A stretch of DNA of 33,094 bases from Burkholderiaceae bacterium (GCA_947457875.1 CANGWV010000006.1:1-33094); one strand, 5' to 3'; shown: positions 19,203 through 28,654, counted from the stretch's first letter. Translations and numbers: made by a program. Notes: generated by a model not told the origin, from the letters alone.

Positions 19203-20621
19203 ATGCACAAACACGTAAGCCCCCCAAAAAGAGAATACGATCCAAAGTATGACCCCCTGACGGGAGAGTCTATTGGTTTGAACACTGCGTACTCACCGAC
19301 GTATTGGGTGGCTACAGCGGGTGAGCCGCCTGAAGACGATGGACCCGTTTTAGCTGATATGGACGTGGGTGTTGTCATCGTTGGGTCGGGGGCTACTGGA
19401 TTATCGACCGCATTGTATTTGGCAAAAGAACATGGAATTAAGGCGGTAATCCTAGAAGCGAATCAATTGGCTTGGGGGTGCTCTAGTCGCAATGGTGGGC
19501 AGGGCCAAAATGCGAGTGGTCGTTTAAGTCGCTCGCAGTGGATTAAGCGCTGGGGTATGGATACCGCTAAGCGGCTGGATGCTGAGATTCGACTTGGCTT
19601 TGAAAATTTCAAAGAGTTAACTCGCGAGTTTGATTGTGAAGCAACCGATACGGGACACCTTTATGTGGCCCATCGCCCCGAAAAAATGGATTACTTGAGG
19701 TCGGAGGCTGAAGTTCGTCGCACTATTTTTGGGTATGACACGCAGATCCTATCCCGTGAAGAAATCAAAGAGCGTTATTGCGATGACCATGATGCTCACG
19801 GCGCCTTGCTTGAGAGCGAGGGTGTTGGTATTCATCCCCTTAAGTTTAACTTTGGTTTAATGCGCAAAGCGCGCGCCTTGGGTGTGCGCATTCATACATC
19901 TTCTCCGGTATTGCGCTCGGAAACTCAAAATGGATTGAATATTCTGCATACTCCTGGGGGCATAGTGCGTGCAAAGCGGGTTGCTTTTTGTACGGGGGGA
20001 TATATCGAACAAAAAGTGGAGCCCACCCTCAAAAACAAAATTCTCCCTATTTTGTCGAATTCCGTGGTGACAAGGCCGCTGAGCCCAGAAGAAATTGAAG
20101 CAACCGGCTTTAAGTCTAATATTTTTATTACCGACACGCGCACGCTGCGTTTTTATTACCGCCTGTTAAAAGATAATCGCCTCCAAATTGGAAGTCGGAG
20201 CGCGGTGAGCGGTCGCGATGCCGAGGGCCCAATCCATCTTCAGCTGTTAACCGATGGAATTGCGCGAAAATTTCCTGCCATTGCTAACATTCCGATTGAG
20301 TATTCGTGGTGGGGATGGGTGGATGTCAGTCACGATATGATGCCGCGGATTGTAAGGCCGGATCCCGATCGAGCAGTGTGGTACGCCCTCGGATATGGCG
20401 GTAATGGAGTGTCCTTTTCAACCTGGGCAGGGAAACGATTAGCGGAGCGGATTGCCGGCAAGGATGCCGAAAACCCCGTATTTAATTTACCCATTTATGC
20501 TACTCCGCTGGAGTATCCCAATTTATTTGGCGTCATCAGATCTGCTTTGTTAGCGCCGTTTAGACGTTTAGGCCAGCATATTTTGTATAAGTGGTATTGG
20601 TTACGAGATGAAAAAATCTAA
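19203..20621 (+). CDS. FAD-dependent oxidoreductase, DAO family, PuuB-like
   Basis: VVIVGSGATGLSTALYLAKEHGIKAVILEANQLAWGCSSRNGGQ dinucleotide-binding motif plus the GxSSRNGGQ segment, WGWVDVSHDMMPRIV, YGGNGVSFSTWAGKRLAERI. Confidence 0.88.
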   Translation: MHKHVSPPKREYDPKYDPLTGESIGLNTAYSPTYWVATAGEPPEDDGPVLADMDVGVVIVGSGATGLSTALYLAKEHGIKAVILEANQLAWGCSSRNGGQGQNASGRLSRSQWIKRWGMDTAKRLDAEIRLGFENFKELTREFDCEATDTGHLYVAHRPEKMDYLRSEAEVRRTIFGYDTQILSREEIKERYCDDHDAHGALLESEGVGIHPLKFNFGLMRKARALGVRIHTSSPVLRSETQNGLNILHTPGGIVRAKRVAFCTGGYIEQKVEPTLKNKILPILSNSVVTRPLSPEEIEATGFKSNIFITDTRTLRFYYRLLKDNRLQIGSRSAVSGRDAEGPIHLQLLTDGIARKFPAIANIPIEYSWWGWVDVSHDMMPRIVRPDPDRAVWYALGYGGNGVSFSTWAGKRLAERIAGKDAENPVFNLPIYATPLEYPNLFGVIRSALLAPFRRLGQHILYKWYWLRDEKI

Positions 20622-20674
20622 TTTCAAGTCCATGCGGTTTAGGCACCCTTTTTTAATTCAATAGAAAGAATATT

Positions 20675-21253
20675 ATTTCTACAGGCGAGCATTTAATTTG
20701 GTTGGATATGGAGATGTCTGGACTAAAGCCAGACAGTGATCGCATTTTAGAGATCGCGATGATCGTGACCGATGCCAATCTCAACACCATTGCTACGGCC
20801 CCAGTCTGGGTGGTTCATCAAGACGATGCTGTACTAGATGGCATGGATGCATGGAATAAAGGCACTCATAGTAAATCAGGTCTGATTGATCGCGTGAAAG
20901 CATCAACACTTAATGAGGATGCGGTAGAACAAGCCTGCATTGCCTTCTTAAAGCAGTACGTTAAGGCAGGTGTTTCGCCGATGTGCGGCAATTCCATTTG
21001 CCAGGACCGCCGCTTTATGGCGCGCTACATGCCCAAGTTAGAAGCGTATTTTCACTACCGCAATGTGGATGTGTCGACTATTAAGGAGCTGGCTCGCCGC
21101 TGGCAGCCACAGATCATGAAGGGCTTTGTCAAAAAGCAGGCACACACCGCCTTAGCCGATATCGAAGAGTCGATTGAGGAGCTGCGCTATTACCGCAATA
21201 CCTTTTTTATTCCCGACCTAGCCGCAGAGCCACCAGCGACGGCTGCGGATTAA
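20675..21253 (+). CDS. orn: Oligoribonuclease (DEDD 3'-5' exoribonuclease) with non-ATG/GTG start
   Basis: (I)[32 protein letters not shown]...[39 protein letters not shown]...[18 protein letters not shown]. In-frame stop at 20654; between it and 20702 only ATT codons (20672, 20675, 20696) could initiate; track start is TTG at 20702. Confidence 0.92.
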   Translation: MSTGEHLIWLDMEMSGLKPDSDRILEIAMIVTDANLNTIATAPVWVVHQDDAVLDGMDAWNKGTHSKSGLIDRVKASTLNEDAVEQACIAFLKQYVKAGVSPMCGNSICQDRRFMARYMPKLEAYFHYRNVDVSTIKELARRWQPQIMKGFVKKQAHTALADIEESIEELRYYRNTFFIPDLAAEPPATAAD

Positions 21254-21879
21254 GGACGCGGCTTGATCGCACTTTTCGGCCTAAAGACCGAGATGATGTC
21301 GGAATTAGCCTCAATATAGGGGCCGCCAATTAAGTCAATGCAGTAGGGCACGGAAGCAAAGATACCAGCGACGATCACTTTCCCGTCCGCATCTTTTAGG
21401 CCTTCCAGAATTTCCCTGATCGATTTTGGCTGTCCAGGCAGATTGATGATCAATGCGGCATGCCTCTCAATTTCACGCAGTACAGCCACTTGCCTAGACA
21501 AAATGGCAGTCGGTACAAAGCGCAGGCTAATTTGACGCATCTGCTCTCCAAAGCCAGGCATTTCTCGGGTTCCCGCCTCCAAGGTTGCCTCTGGAGTGAC
21601 ATCCCGTCGCCCAGGACCGGTTCCGCCAGTGGTGAGGACTAAGTCGCAGCCCAGCTCATCTACGAGCTCAATCAGGGTCTCTGTAATGGTCTCAGCATCG
21701 TCTGGGATTAACCGTTCATGGGTGCTGAGGGGGGAGGTGATTGCCAGTCCGAGCCAGTTTTTTAGGGCTGGTATGCCTTCATCTTGGTAGGTGCCCGCAC
21801 TGGCTCGATCGGAGATGGAAACGAGGCCAATCCGCACTTCATCGGGATTACTCCGCTGGGGAATTTCTGTATGCTTCAT
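21250..21879 (-). CDS. Molybdopterin adenylyltransferase, MogA/MoaB family
   Basis: [64 protein letters not shown]. Confidence 0.88.
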   Translation of the reverse strand: MKHTEIPQRSNPDEVRIGLVSISDRASAGTYQDEGIPALKNWLGLAITSPLSTHERLIPDDAETITETLIELVDELGCDLVLTTGGTGPGRRDVTPEATLEAGTREMPGFGEQMRQISLRFVPTAILSRQVAVLREIERHAALIINLPGQPKSIREILEGLKDADGKVIVAGIFASVPYCIDLIGGPYIEANSDIISVFRPKSAIKPRP

Positions 21880-21905
21880 GGCTCTATTCTAGCTATCATT
21901 AAGGC

Positions 21906-23252
21906 ATGTTTACATATACCCCCAATCAATTCAAAGTCATTGTCGAATTTATGCTCTCCGAGGCCCGCAAATTGGGCGCCTCAGACGCTGCGGTTGAGGT
22001 TTCTGAGGGCCAAGGCCTCTCGGTGACGGTTCGCAAGGGGGCTGTAGAAACCATTGAGCAAAGTCTGGATAAGCAAATTGGCCTCAGCGTATACCTTGGC
22101 CAGCGCCGCGGTAATGCCAGCACCAGTGATTTTTCACCGGATTCCTTGCGTAAAACCGTTGAGGCTGCATTTCATATTGCGCGCCATACCGCCGAAGACG
22201 ATTGTGCTGGCCTACCCGATTCAGACCTCTTGGAAAAAAAGCCCAAAAATTTAGATCTGTTTCATCCGTGGATGATTGAGTCAGAGGAAGCAATTGCCTT
22301 GGCTCAGCGTGCAGAGGCTGCTGCATTTGCAGTGAGTTCGCAAATCAAGAATAGCGATGGCGCTTCCGTATCGGCGCACCACGCTCACTTTATGATGGGC
22401 ACCAGCAACGGCTTTATGGGCGGCTATCCATACTCGCGGCATTTTATTTCCTGCGCGCCAATTGCGAGTGGCGGTAGAAAAAAATCGGCCATGCAGCGCG
22501 ACGATTGGTATTCCAGTTCACGCATGCCGCAAGACTTAGCTAAGCCAGCGGATATTGGCCGCTATGCAGCACAGCGCGCCTTATCTCGCCTGAATGCCAA
22601 GTCACTCAGCACGCGCCGCTGCCCTGTTATTTTTGAAGCCCCACTGGCTGCAGGCTTACTAGGCTCCTTAGTACAAGCCGTTTCTGGAGGAGCTCTGTAC
22701 CGCCGCTCGAGTTTCTTGCTGGATAGCCTTGGTAAGCCAGTATTACCAGCCCACATCAATTTGATCGAGAACCCACACCTCAAGGGATTGACGGGTAGTT
22801 CACCATTCGATGAAGAGGGCGTCAAGACCCGCGCACGCAGCGTGGTCTCAAAAGGAATTTTAGAAGGCTACTTCTTATCAAGCTACTCCGCCCGCAAGCT
22901 TGGTATGAAAACCACCGGCAATGCCGGGGGATCGCATCACCTGAATCTGAGCAGTTCAAGAACACCCAAAGGCGGTTTACCGGCTTTGCTGCGGGAAATG
23001 GGCACGGGTTTGCTTGTCACCGAGCTGATGGGTCAGGGCGTGAATTACGTCACCGGCGATTACTCGCGTGGCGCTTTTGGCTACTGGGTCGAAGGCGGGG
23101 AGATACAGTACCCTGTCGAAGAAATTACCATTGCCGGAAACCTGCGGGATATGCTGATGAATATTGAACTGGTTGGGAGCGATGTTTTGGTTCGGGGCAC
23201 CAAAGAAGTGGGCTCGATCCTGATTGGGTCGATGACCATTGGCGGCAAATGA
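21906..23252 (+). CDS. pmbA: Metalloprotease-family protein PmbA/TldE
   Basis: VRKGAVETIEQSLDKQIGLSVYLGQRRGNASTSDFSPDSLRKTVEAA, YSRGAFGYWVEGGEIQYPVEEITIAGNLRDML. Confidence 0.93.
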   Translation: MFTYTPNQFKVIVEFMLSEARKLGASDAAVEVSEGQGLSVTVRKGAVETIEQSLDKQIGLSVYLGQRRGNASTSDFSPDSLRKTVEAAFHIARHTAEDDCAGLPDSDLLEKKPKNLDLFHPWMIESEEAIALAQRAEAAAFAVSSQIKNSDGASVSAHHAHFMMGTSNGFMGGYPYSRHFISCAPIASGGRKKSAMQRDDWYSSSRMPQDLAKPADIGRYAAQRALSRLNAKSLSTRRCPVIFEAPLAAGLLGSLVQAVSGGALYRRSSFLLDSLGKPVLPAHINLIENPHLKGLTGSSPFDEEGVKTRARSVVSKGILEGYFLSSYSARKLGMKTTGNAGGSHHLNLSSSRTPKGGLPALLREMGTGLLVTELMGQGVNYVTGDYSRGAFGYWVEGGEIQYPVEEITIAGNLRDMLMNIELVGSDVLVRGTKEVGSILIGSMTIGGK

Positions 23253-23307
23253 GTACACTTCGCTTTAGTTAATCCATTCATCCATTACGGGCACGGAAGG
23301 GAGCTTC

Positions 23308-24396
23308 ATGGAACGCAGATCATTTTTAAAAAAAGCAACGATTGCAACCGGTGTTGGCGGTGCTAGTTTGGCGGCGCCAGCCATTGCTCAGTCACAACCA
23401 ACCCTCAATTGGCGGCTTGTCTCGAGCTTTCCGAAGTCATTGGATAATTTGTATGGCACGTCCGAGATTTTTGCAAATATATTGCGCAAAGCAACCGATG
23501 GAAAGTTCAACATCAAGGTATTTGCTGCCGGCGAAATCGTCCCACCCTTGCAGGTACTGGATGCAGTGCAAAATGGCACCGTCGAGGTAGGCCATACCGC
23601 AGGCTACTATTCCTTGGGTAAGGAAAGTGCTTTTATATTTGATACTGCCGCACCCTTTGGTTTGACTGCGCGCCAGCAAAATGCGTGGATGCTGCATGGT
23701 AACGGCATGAAGTTAATGCGCGAGCTCTATGCTTCCTACAATATTGTGAACTTCATGGGCGGTCAAACCGGCACCCAAATGGGTGGGTGGTTTCGGAAAG
23801 AAATTAAAACGGTTGCCGATCTAAAGGGCCTTAAGTTTCGGATTGCCGGGTTTGCAGGCAACATCCTTTCCAAGTTAGGGGTTGTGCCGCAACAGCTGCC
23901 TGCTGGTGAGATTTACTCCGCCTTAGAAAAAGGCACCATCGACGCAGCTGAGTTTGTTGGCCCCTACGATGACGAAAAACTCGGCTTAGCGAAGGTTGCC
24001 AAAAACTACTACTACCCTGCATGGTGGGAGGGTGGTGCATCGCTGTCTTTTCTGGTGAATAAAAAGAAGTGGGACGAACTGCCCCCTGCATATCAAGCTG
24101 CGTGGGAAGCGGCTTGCTTTCAGGCGCACACCGAGATGTGTGCAAAGTACGATGCCCTAAATCCCCCGGCGCTGCAGCGCTTGTTGCAAAACGGCGCTGT
24201 ATTGCGCAAGTTCAATACGCAAATACTCGATGCCTGTTTTACGGCAACGCAAGAAGCCTACGCCGAGGAGTCTGCAAAAAATCCCCGCTTCAAAGCAATT
24301 TATGAAGACTACCGGCGCTTTCGTAATATGGAGGCGCAGTGGTTTAATGTGGCCGAACAGGCATTTGCGCAATACAGCTTTAATAAAAAACTGTAG
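23308..24396 (+). CDS. TRAP transporter DctP-type substrate-binding protein with Tat-like signal peptide
   Basis: MERRSFLKKATIATGVGGASLAAPAIAQS; LKGLKFRIAGFAGNILSKLGVVPQQLPAGEIYSALEKGTIDAAEFVGPYDDEKLGLAKVAKNYYYPAWWEGG. Confidence 0.9.
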   Translation: MERRSFLKKATIATGVGGASLAAPAIAQSQPTLNWRLVSSFPKSLDNLYGTSEIFANILRKATDGKFNIKVFAAGEIVPPLQVLDAVQNGTVEVGHTAGYYSLGKESAFIFDTAAPFGLTARQQNAWMLHGNGMKLMRELYASYNIVNFMGGQTGTQMGGWFRKEIKTVADLKGLKFRIAGFAGNILSKLGVVPQQLPAGEIYSALEKGTIDAAEFVGPYDDEKLGLAKVAKNYYYPAWWEGGASLSFLVNKKKWDELPPAYQAAWEAACFQAHTEMCAKYDALNPPALQRLLQNGAVLRKFNTQILDACFTATQEAYAEESAKNPRFKAIYEDYRRFRNMEAQWFNVAEQAFAQYSFNKKL

Positions 24397-24416
24397 TAAT
24401 CCAGCGCAAGGCAATC

Positions 24417-24917
24417 TCAGTTTGACTTGCGCTCTAAAGTAACAAAGTCAAACTGAATGTCACCCTCGTGTGCGGGGATGCGCTCTAGTTCACGCCATTG
24501 CTCAGGGTGGGGTACGGTAAAGAAGGTGTCCCCACCGTCAACTTCAATATCAATTTCTGTAATGTAGAGGCGATCGGCTAAATCAAAGGCCTGGGTAAAG
24601 AGTTGCTCTCCGCCAATCACAAAGACCCGCTCGAGATCGCTCAAGCGCTGCAGCGCATCACCCAAGGAGCTAGCCACTTCAGCGCCAGTGAGCTGCAAGT
24701 CTGGATTACGGCTCACGACAATATTGCGCCGTCCGGGCAAGGGTCGTCCAATCGATTCCCAGGTCTTGCGACCCATGATGACGGGATAGCCCATCGTGAC
24801 GCGCTTAAAGAACTGCAAATCAGCGGATATTTTCCAGGGCATTTGATTATCGCGGCCGATAACATTACCGTGAGCGCGAGCAACAATCATGGAGATGGCA
24901 GGTTGAGTCATAGTCAA
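24417..24917 (-). CDS. folA: Dihydrofolate reductase
   Basis: ISMIVARAHGNVIGRDNQMPWKISADLQFFKRVTMGYPVIMGRKTWESIGRPLPGRRNIVVSRN. Confidence 0.96.
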   Translation of the reverse strand: MTMTQPAISMIVARAHGNVIGRDNQMPWKISADLQFFKRVTMGYPVIMGRKTWESIGRPLPGRRNIVVSRNPDLQLTGAEVASSLGDALQRLSDLERVFVIGGEQLFTQAFDLADRLYITEIDIEVDGGDTFFTVPHPEQWRELERIPAHEGDIQFDFVTLERKSN

Positions 24918-24926
24918 TCGAATGAG

Positions 24927-25721
24927 TTAAACGGCAACGGGTGCTTTGATGTGGGGATGGCATTCATAACCCACAATTTCAAAGTCTTCAAACGCATAGT
25001 CAAATAGCGAAGCAGGCTTTCGTCCAATCTCCAGACGCGGAAGCGGGAAGGGCTTTCGTGAGAGCTGCAGTTCGACCTGCTCGAGGTGATTGCTGTACAG
25101 ATGGCAATCGCCCCCCGTCCAAATAAACTCACCCGGCTCTAAGTCACACTGCTGCGCCACCATGTGCGTCAAAAGAGCGTAGCTTGCAATGTTGAACGGC
25201 ACTCCCAAAAAGATATCGGCGCTGCGCTGATACAGCTGGCATGACAACTTGCCATCGGCAACATAGAACTGGAAAAAAGCATGGCATGGTGCGAGTGCCA
25301 TGCGCGGAATATCAGCCACATTCCATGCCGAAACAATCAGCCTGCGGGAATCGGGATTGGTCTTGATGCTGTTAACGACTTCACTGATTTGATCGATGTG
25401 CTGGCCATTGGGAGCCGGCCATGAGCGCCATTGGTAGCCATAGATCGGGCCCAATTCACCGTCGGGCGCTGCCCATTCATTCCAAATAGAAACGCCACGC
25501 TCTTTTAACCAATCGTTATTCGTGCTGCCATTCAGAAACCAGAGTAATTCATAGATGATGGATTTGAGGTGCAACTTTTTCGTTGTCACCATGGGGAAGC
25601 CATCGGCCAGATTAAAGCGCATTTGATAGCCAAAAACCGAGAGGGTTCCGGTGCCGGTTCGATCGGATTTTTTTACGCCCTGGCTTAGGACGTGCTGCAT
25701 AAGGTCGTGGTATTGATGCAT
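24927..25721 (-). CDS. thyA: Thymidylate synthase
   Basis: [91 protein letters not shown]. Confidence 0.97.
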   Translation of the reverse strand: MHQYHDLMQHVLSQGVKKSDRTGTGTLSVFGYQMRFNLADGFPMVTTKKLHLKSIIYELLWFLNGSTNNDWLKERGVSIWNEWAAPDGELGPIYGYQWRSWPAPNGQHIDQISEVVNSIKTNPDSRRLIVSAWNVADIPRMALAPCHAFFQFYVADGKLSCQLYQRSADIFLGVPFNIASYALLTHMVAQQCDLEPGEFIWTGGDCHLYSNHLEQVELQLSRKPFPLPRLEIGRKPASLFDYAFEDFEIVGYECHPHIKAPVAV

Positions 25722-25769
25722 TCGTTTATGTATTCGATCAAATAGGAATAGGTAGAGATTAACCCAATA

Positions 25770-26804
25770 TTAGGTAGGCTTCTGCAGACCAAGTAATTGC
25801 TGCAATTTTGGCGAAGTGGTGGTGTACTGCAACTGCACTGGCCGATCTGGAAAAATCGCCTCGGCAGCCGCAAAAGACGCCAATGCCGCCTCATGAAAGC
25901 CCGATAGAATCAATTTCTTCTTGCCAGGATAGGTATTGACATCACCAACTGCAAAAATCCCTGGAATGCTGCTTTCAAAGCGGGCGGTGTCCACCACAAT
26001 TTGCTTGCGGGTCAGTGCAAGACCCCAATCGGTAATGGGCCCTAATTTGGGGGAGAGACCAAAAAAGACGAGCAATGCATTCAGCGGGATAGTTTGCTTA
26101 TGGCCATCTGGATCCTCAACTTCCAGACCCGTTAGCTGACCGTCTTTGCTTTCGTAGCCAGTGGCTTGCCCAACGCAAAGGGTGATTTTTCCAGCGGCGC
26201 GCAGATCATGAAACTGATCCAGAATATTCTTTTCCGCCTTCAATTCATTGCGACGATGCACCAGGGTGACGTGCTTGGCAGTCGACGCAAAATGAATCGC
26301 CCATTCCAAAGCAGTCTCGTCGCCGCCGCAAATGACGATGGTGCGCTGATTAAATTGCTCGGGCTCTTCAAGGTGATAGAAGAGTTGCTTGTTTTCAAAC
26401 GCGGCAATGCCATCAAGGGCTAACTTACGCGCTTGAAACGCACCCACGCCGGCCGCAATAAAAATAGTTTTGCTGAGAAACGATTGGTCTGCAGTGGTGC
26501 GAATAAAAAAACGCGAATCCTGTTCTTGCCGCAGCTCCATTACCGCTTGACTCAGGTGCATCGGCGGATGAAAGGGGGCAATTTGCTTGAGGAGGTTGGT
26601 GGTTAGTTCACGACCGGTACAGACGGGTATGCCTGGAATGTCGTAAATGGGTTTATTGGGGTAGAGCGCCATGCACTGGCCACCGGCTTCCGGCAATGCA
26701 TCAATGATATGCGCCTGAATTTCGAGTAAGCCCAGCTCAAACGCTTGAAATAAACCGACGGGGCCTGCGCCAATAATGACGGCATCGGTTTCAATTACCT
26801 GCAC
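25770..26804 (-). CDS. NAD(P)/FAD-dependent oxidoreductase, thioredoxin-reductase-like ferredoxin--NADP reductase (GTG start)
   Basis: [104 protein letters not shown] ahead of GTG. Confidence 0.9.
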   Translation of the reverse strand: MQVIETDAVIIGAGPVGLFQAFELGLLEIQAHIIDALPEAGGQCMALYPNKPIYDIPGIPVCTGRELTTNLLKQIAPFHPPMHLSQAVMELRQEQDSRFFIRTTADQSFLSKTIFIAAGVGAFQARKLALDGIAAFENKQLFYHLEEPEQFNQRTIVICGGDETALEWAIHFASTAKHVTLVHRRNELKAEKNILDQFHDLRAAGKITLCVGQATGYESKDGQLTGLEVEDPDGHKQTIPLNALLVFFGLSPKLGPITDWGLALTRKQIVVDTARFESSIPGIFAVGDVNTYPGKKKLILSGFHEAALASFAAAEAIFPDRPVQLQYTTTSPKLQQLLGLQKPT

Positions 26805-26848
26805 GCTGCCTCCGTTTGGATTGATGGCAATCCATCGAGCTAGTTGAC

Positions 26849-27172
26849 CTACTTAACGAGCTGGTCTAATTTAGCGGTAACGTCTTTCCATTCGTCTGCA
26901 TCGGGAAGGGCGCCCTTGGATTTGGTAATCGATGGCCAGCCCTGAGCAAGATCTAAATTAATTTTGATAAACGCTTGCTGGTCGCCGGGTACATCGTCTT
27001 CTGCATAAATCGCATTGACTGGGCACTCCGGAACGCATACCGCGCAATCGATGCACTCATCCGGATCAATCACTAAAAAGTTAGGTCCTTCGCGAAAGCA
27101 GTCAACCGGGCAGACATCAACGCAGTCGGTATATTTGCAACGAATACAGGCTTCAGTAACAACGTAGGTCAT
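26849..27172 (-). CDS. fdxA: Ferredoxin FdxA, [3Fe-4S]/[4Fe-4S] type
   Basis: [62 protein letters not shown]. Confidence 0.95.
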   Translation of the reverse strand: MTYVVTEACIRCKYTDCVDVCPVDCFREGPNFLVIDPDECIDCAVCVPECPVNAIYAEDDVPGDQQAFIKINLDLAQGWPSITKSKGALPDADEWKDVTAKLDQLVK

Positions 27173-27253
27173 GGCATTTAACGGGTTCGATTGCTAAAAG
27201 GACCAGAAGCTATTAGCCAACAGGGGATGGCATAGCAACCAGCGGATGAACCC

Positions 27254-27281
27254 ATTTTAGCCGAATTGCCCCTATTTCCAA
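27254..27281 (-). promoter_or_regulatory. Candidate sigma70-like promoter for fdxA
   Basis: On the minus strand TTGGAA(27281-27276), 16-nt spacer, TAAAAT(27259-27254), roughly 75 nt before fdxA. Confidence 0.4.
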
Positions 27282-27316
27282 GAAAGCTCAAATTGGCTTG
27301 GTGTAAAGTGCCAAGG

Positions 27317-28309
27317 ATGAATACCAACTCAAAACCCAAAATCCTTGTCTCCAGAGCTATTTTCCCTGAGGCGCTCGCTGAGCTAGAGCAATCCTTTGAG
27401 GTCGTCTCTAATCAGGTAGATGTTGTTATGACGCCGGAGATGCTCGCATCCCAGCTGGCTGGGGTTTCTGCTGCATTGGTCACTGGCAGTGAGCGCATTG
27501 ATGCCAAAGCCTTGGCGCAAGCCAAAGGCCTGAAGATTATTGCCAATATTTCGGTGGGGTATAACAACTTTGATGTGCCTGCGATGACGGCTGCTGGGGT
27601 GATGGCAACCAATACCCCTGATGTGCTCACGGATACAACCGCAGACTTTGGCTTTGCCTTGCTGATGGCGACTGCGCGTCGCGTAACCGAGTCCGAGCGC
27701 TGGATTCGGGACGGCAATTGGAATCAGTGGTCGATTGTCACCAACCCTTTAGGGATGGATATTCACCACACTACGCTTGGCATTATTGGTATGGGTCGCA
27801 TCGGCCAGGGCATTGCGAAGCGCGCCTTGGGCTTTGGCATGAATGTGATTTATCACAATCGCAGTCGCTTGCCCGAGGCGGATGAAAAAGCCTGCCAAGC
27901 ACGCTATGTCGATAAAGAAACCTTACTCAAAGAAGCCGATCACGTTATCTTGGTGCTGCCCTATTCGGCCGAGAGTCACCACACAATCGGCGCCAAAGAA
28001 ATTGCACTCATGAAACCTACGGCTACCTTGGTCAATATCGCCCGCGGCGGAATTGTGGACGACGTTGCTTTGGCTGCAGCACTCAAAGCCAAGGCCATCT
28101 TTGCGGCGGGCCTCGATGTATTTGAGGGCGAGCCTAAAGTGCATCCGGATTTACTGGCCTGCTCGAATGTCGTGTTGGCACCGCATATTGCCAGTGCTAG
28201 CGAGAAAACCCGTAGGGCCATGATCGCGCTTGCTGTTCGCAATGTTCGGGCAGCGCTTGCTGGTGATAAACCACCAAGCCTGATTAATGCAGAGGTGTTT
28301 ACGAAGTAA
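27317..28309 (+). CDS. 2-hydroxyacid dehydrogenase (glyoxylate/hydroxypyruvate reductase, D-glycerate dehydrogenase type)
   Basis: LGIIGMGRIGQGIAKRALGFGMNVIYHNRS, VNIARGGIVDDVALAAALK, GLDVFEGEPKVHPDLLACSNVVLAPHIASAS; ATG 27317 (MNTNSKPKILVSRAIFPEAL) preferred over track start 27266. Confidence 0.92.
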   Translation: MNTNSKPKILVSRAIFPEALAELEQSFEVVSNQVDVVMTPEMLASQLAGVSAALVTGSERIDAKALAQAKGLKIIANISVGYNNFDVPAMTAAGVMATNTPDVLTDTTADFGFALLMATARRVTESERWIRDGNWNQWSIVTNPLGMDIHHTTLGIIGMGRIGQGIAKRALGFGMNVIYHNRSRLPEADEKACQARYVDKETLLKEADHVILVLPYSAESHHTIGAKEIALMKPTATLVNIARGGIVDDVALAAALKAKAIFAAGLDVFEGEPKVHPDLLACSNVVLAPHIASASEKTRRAMIALAVRNVRAALAGDKPPSLINAEVFTK

Positions 28310-28335
28310 AACGGCGCTGTTGGTGGTAGCGCCGT
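28308..28335 (-). terminator. Terminator of the moaA-mobA-moeA operon on the minus strand
   Basis: Perfect 8-bp stem ACGGCGCT(28311-28318)/AGCGCCGT(28328-28335); on the minus strand followed by TTTT, overlapping the 2-hydroxyacid dehydrogenase stop codon on +. Confidence 0.6.
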
Positions 28336-28347
28336 AGCAAAGCCAGA

Positions 28348-28641
28348 TTAATCGGTTTCGATTTCGTCAGGCAATTCGCGCAGGGCAAGCTCAATGCCGC
28401 CGAACTTGTCGGCCACCCAGTTGTAGACTTTGCAGGCAATCCATAGCAAACCAAAGCCAAGCAGGGCATTCAGAATTAAAGCCGATACAACGGTAAATCC
28501 GGGAATGGATCCGTCGCGCACAAATGCCACAAACAAAGCCAATAAAACGATCGGAACCGAGAAGCAAAGGTAGACTAAAACCAAGGTTTTGGCGGTATGC
28601 AGGGGGTCTAAATAGACAATTTCTTTTTTCGTGAATTTCAT
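28348..28641 (-). CDS. Small two-TM membrane protein of unknown function
   Basis: MKFTKKEIVYLDPLHTAKTLVLVYLCFSVPIVLLALFVAF...VSALILNALLGFGLLWIACKVYNWVADKFGGIELALRE; Met at 28641 preferred because the longer ORF overlaps moeA. Confidence 0.7.
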   Translation of the reverse strand: MKFTKKEIVYLDPLHTAKTLVLVYLCFSVPIVLLALFVAFVRDGSIPGFTVVSALILNALLGFGLLWIACKVYNWVADKFGGIELALRELPDEIETD

Positions 28642-28654
28642 AATTGCTGCAATC

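Noticed and set aside
20702-21253. TTG at 20702 as the natural orn start (ORF track)
   Set aside because: Would delete the conserved EHLIW residues encoded in frame upstream; kept only as an alternative.
21460-22326. Short ORFs antisense to the mogA-type gene and pmbA
   Set aside because: Overlap well-supported genes and show no recognisable protein features.
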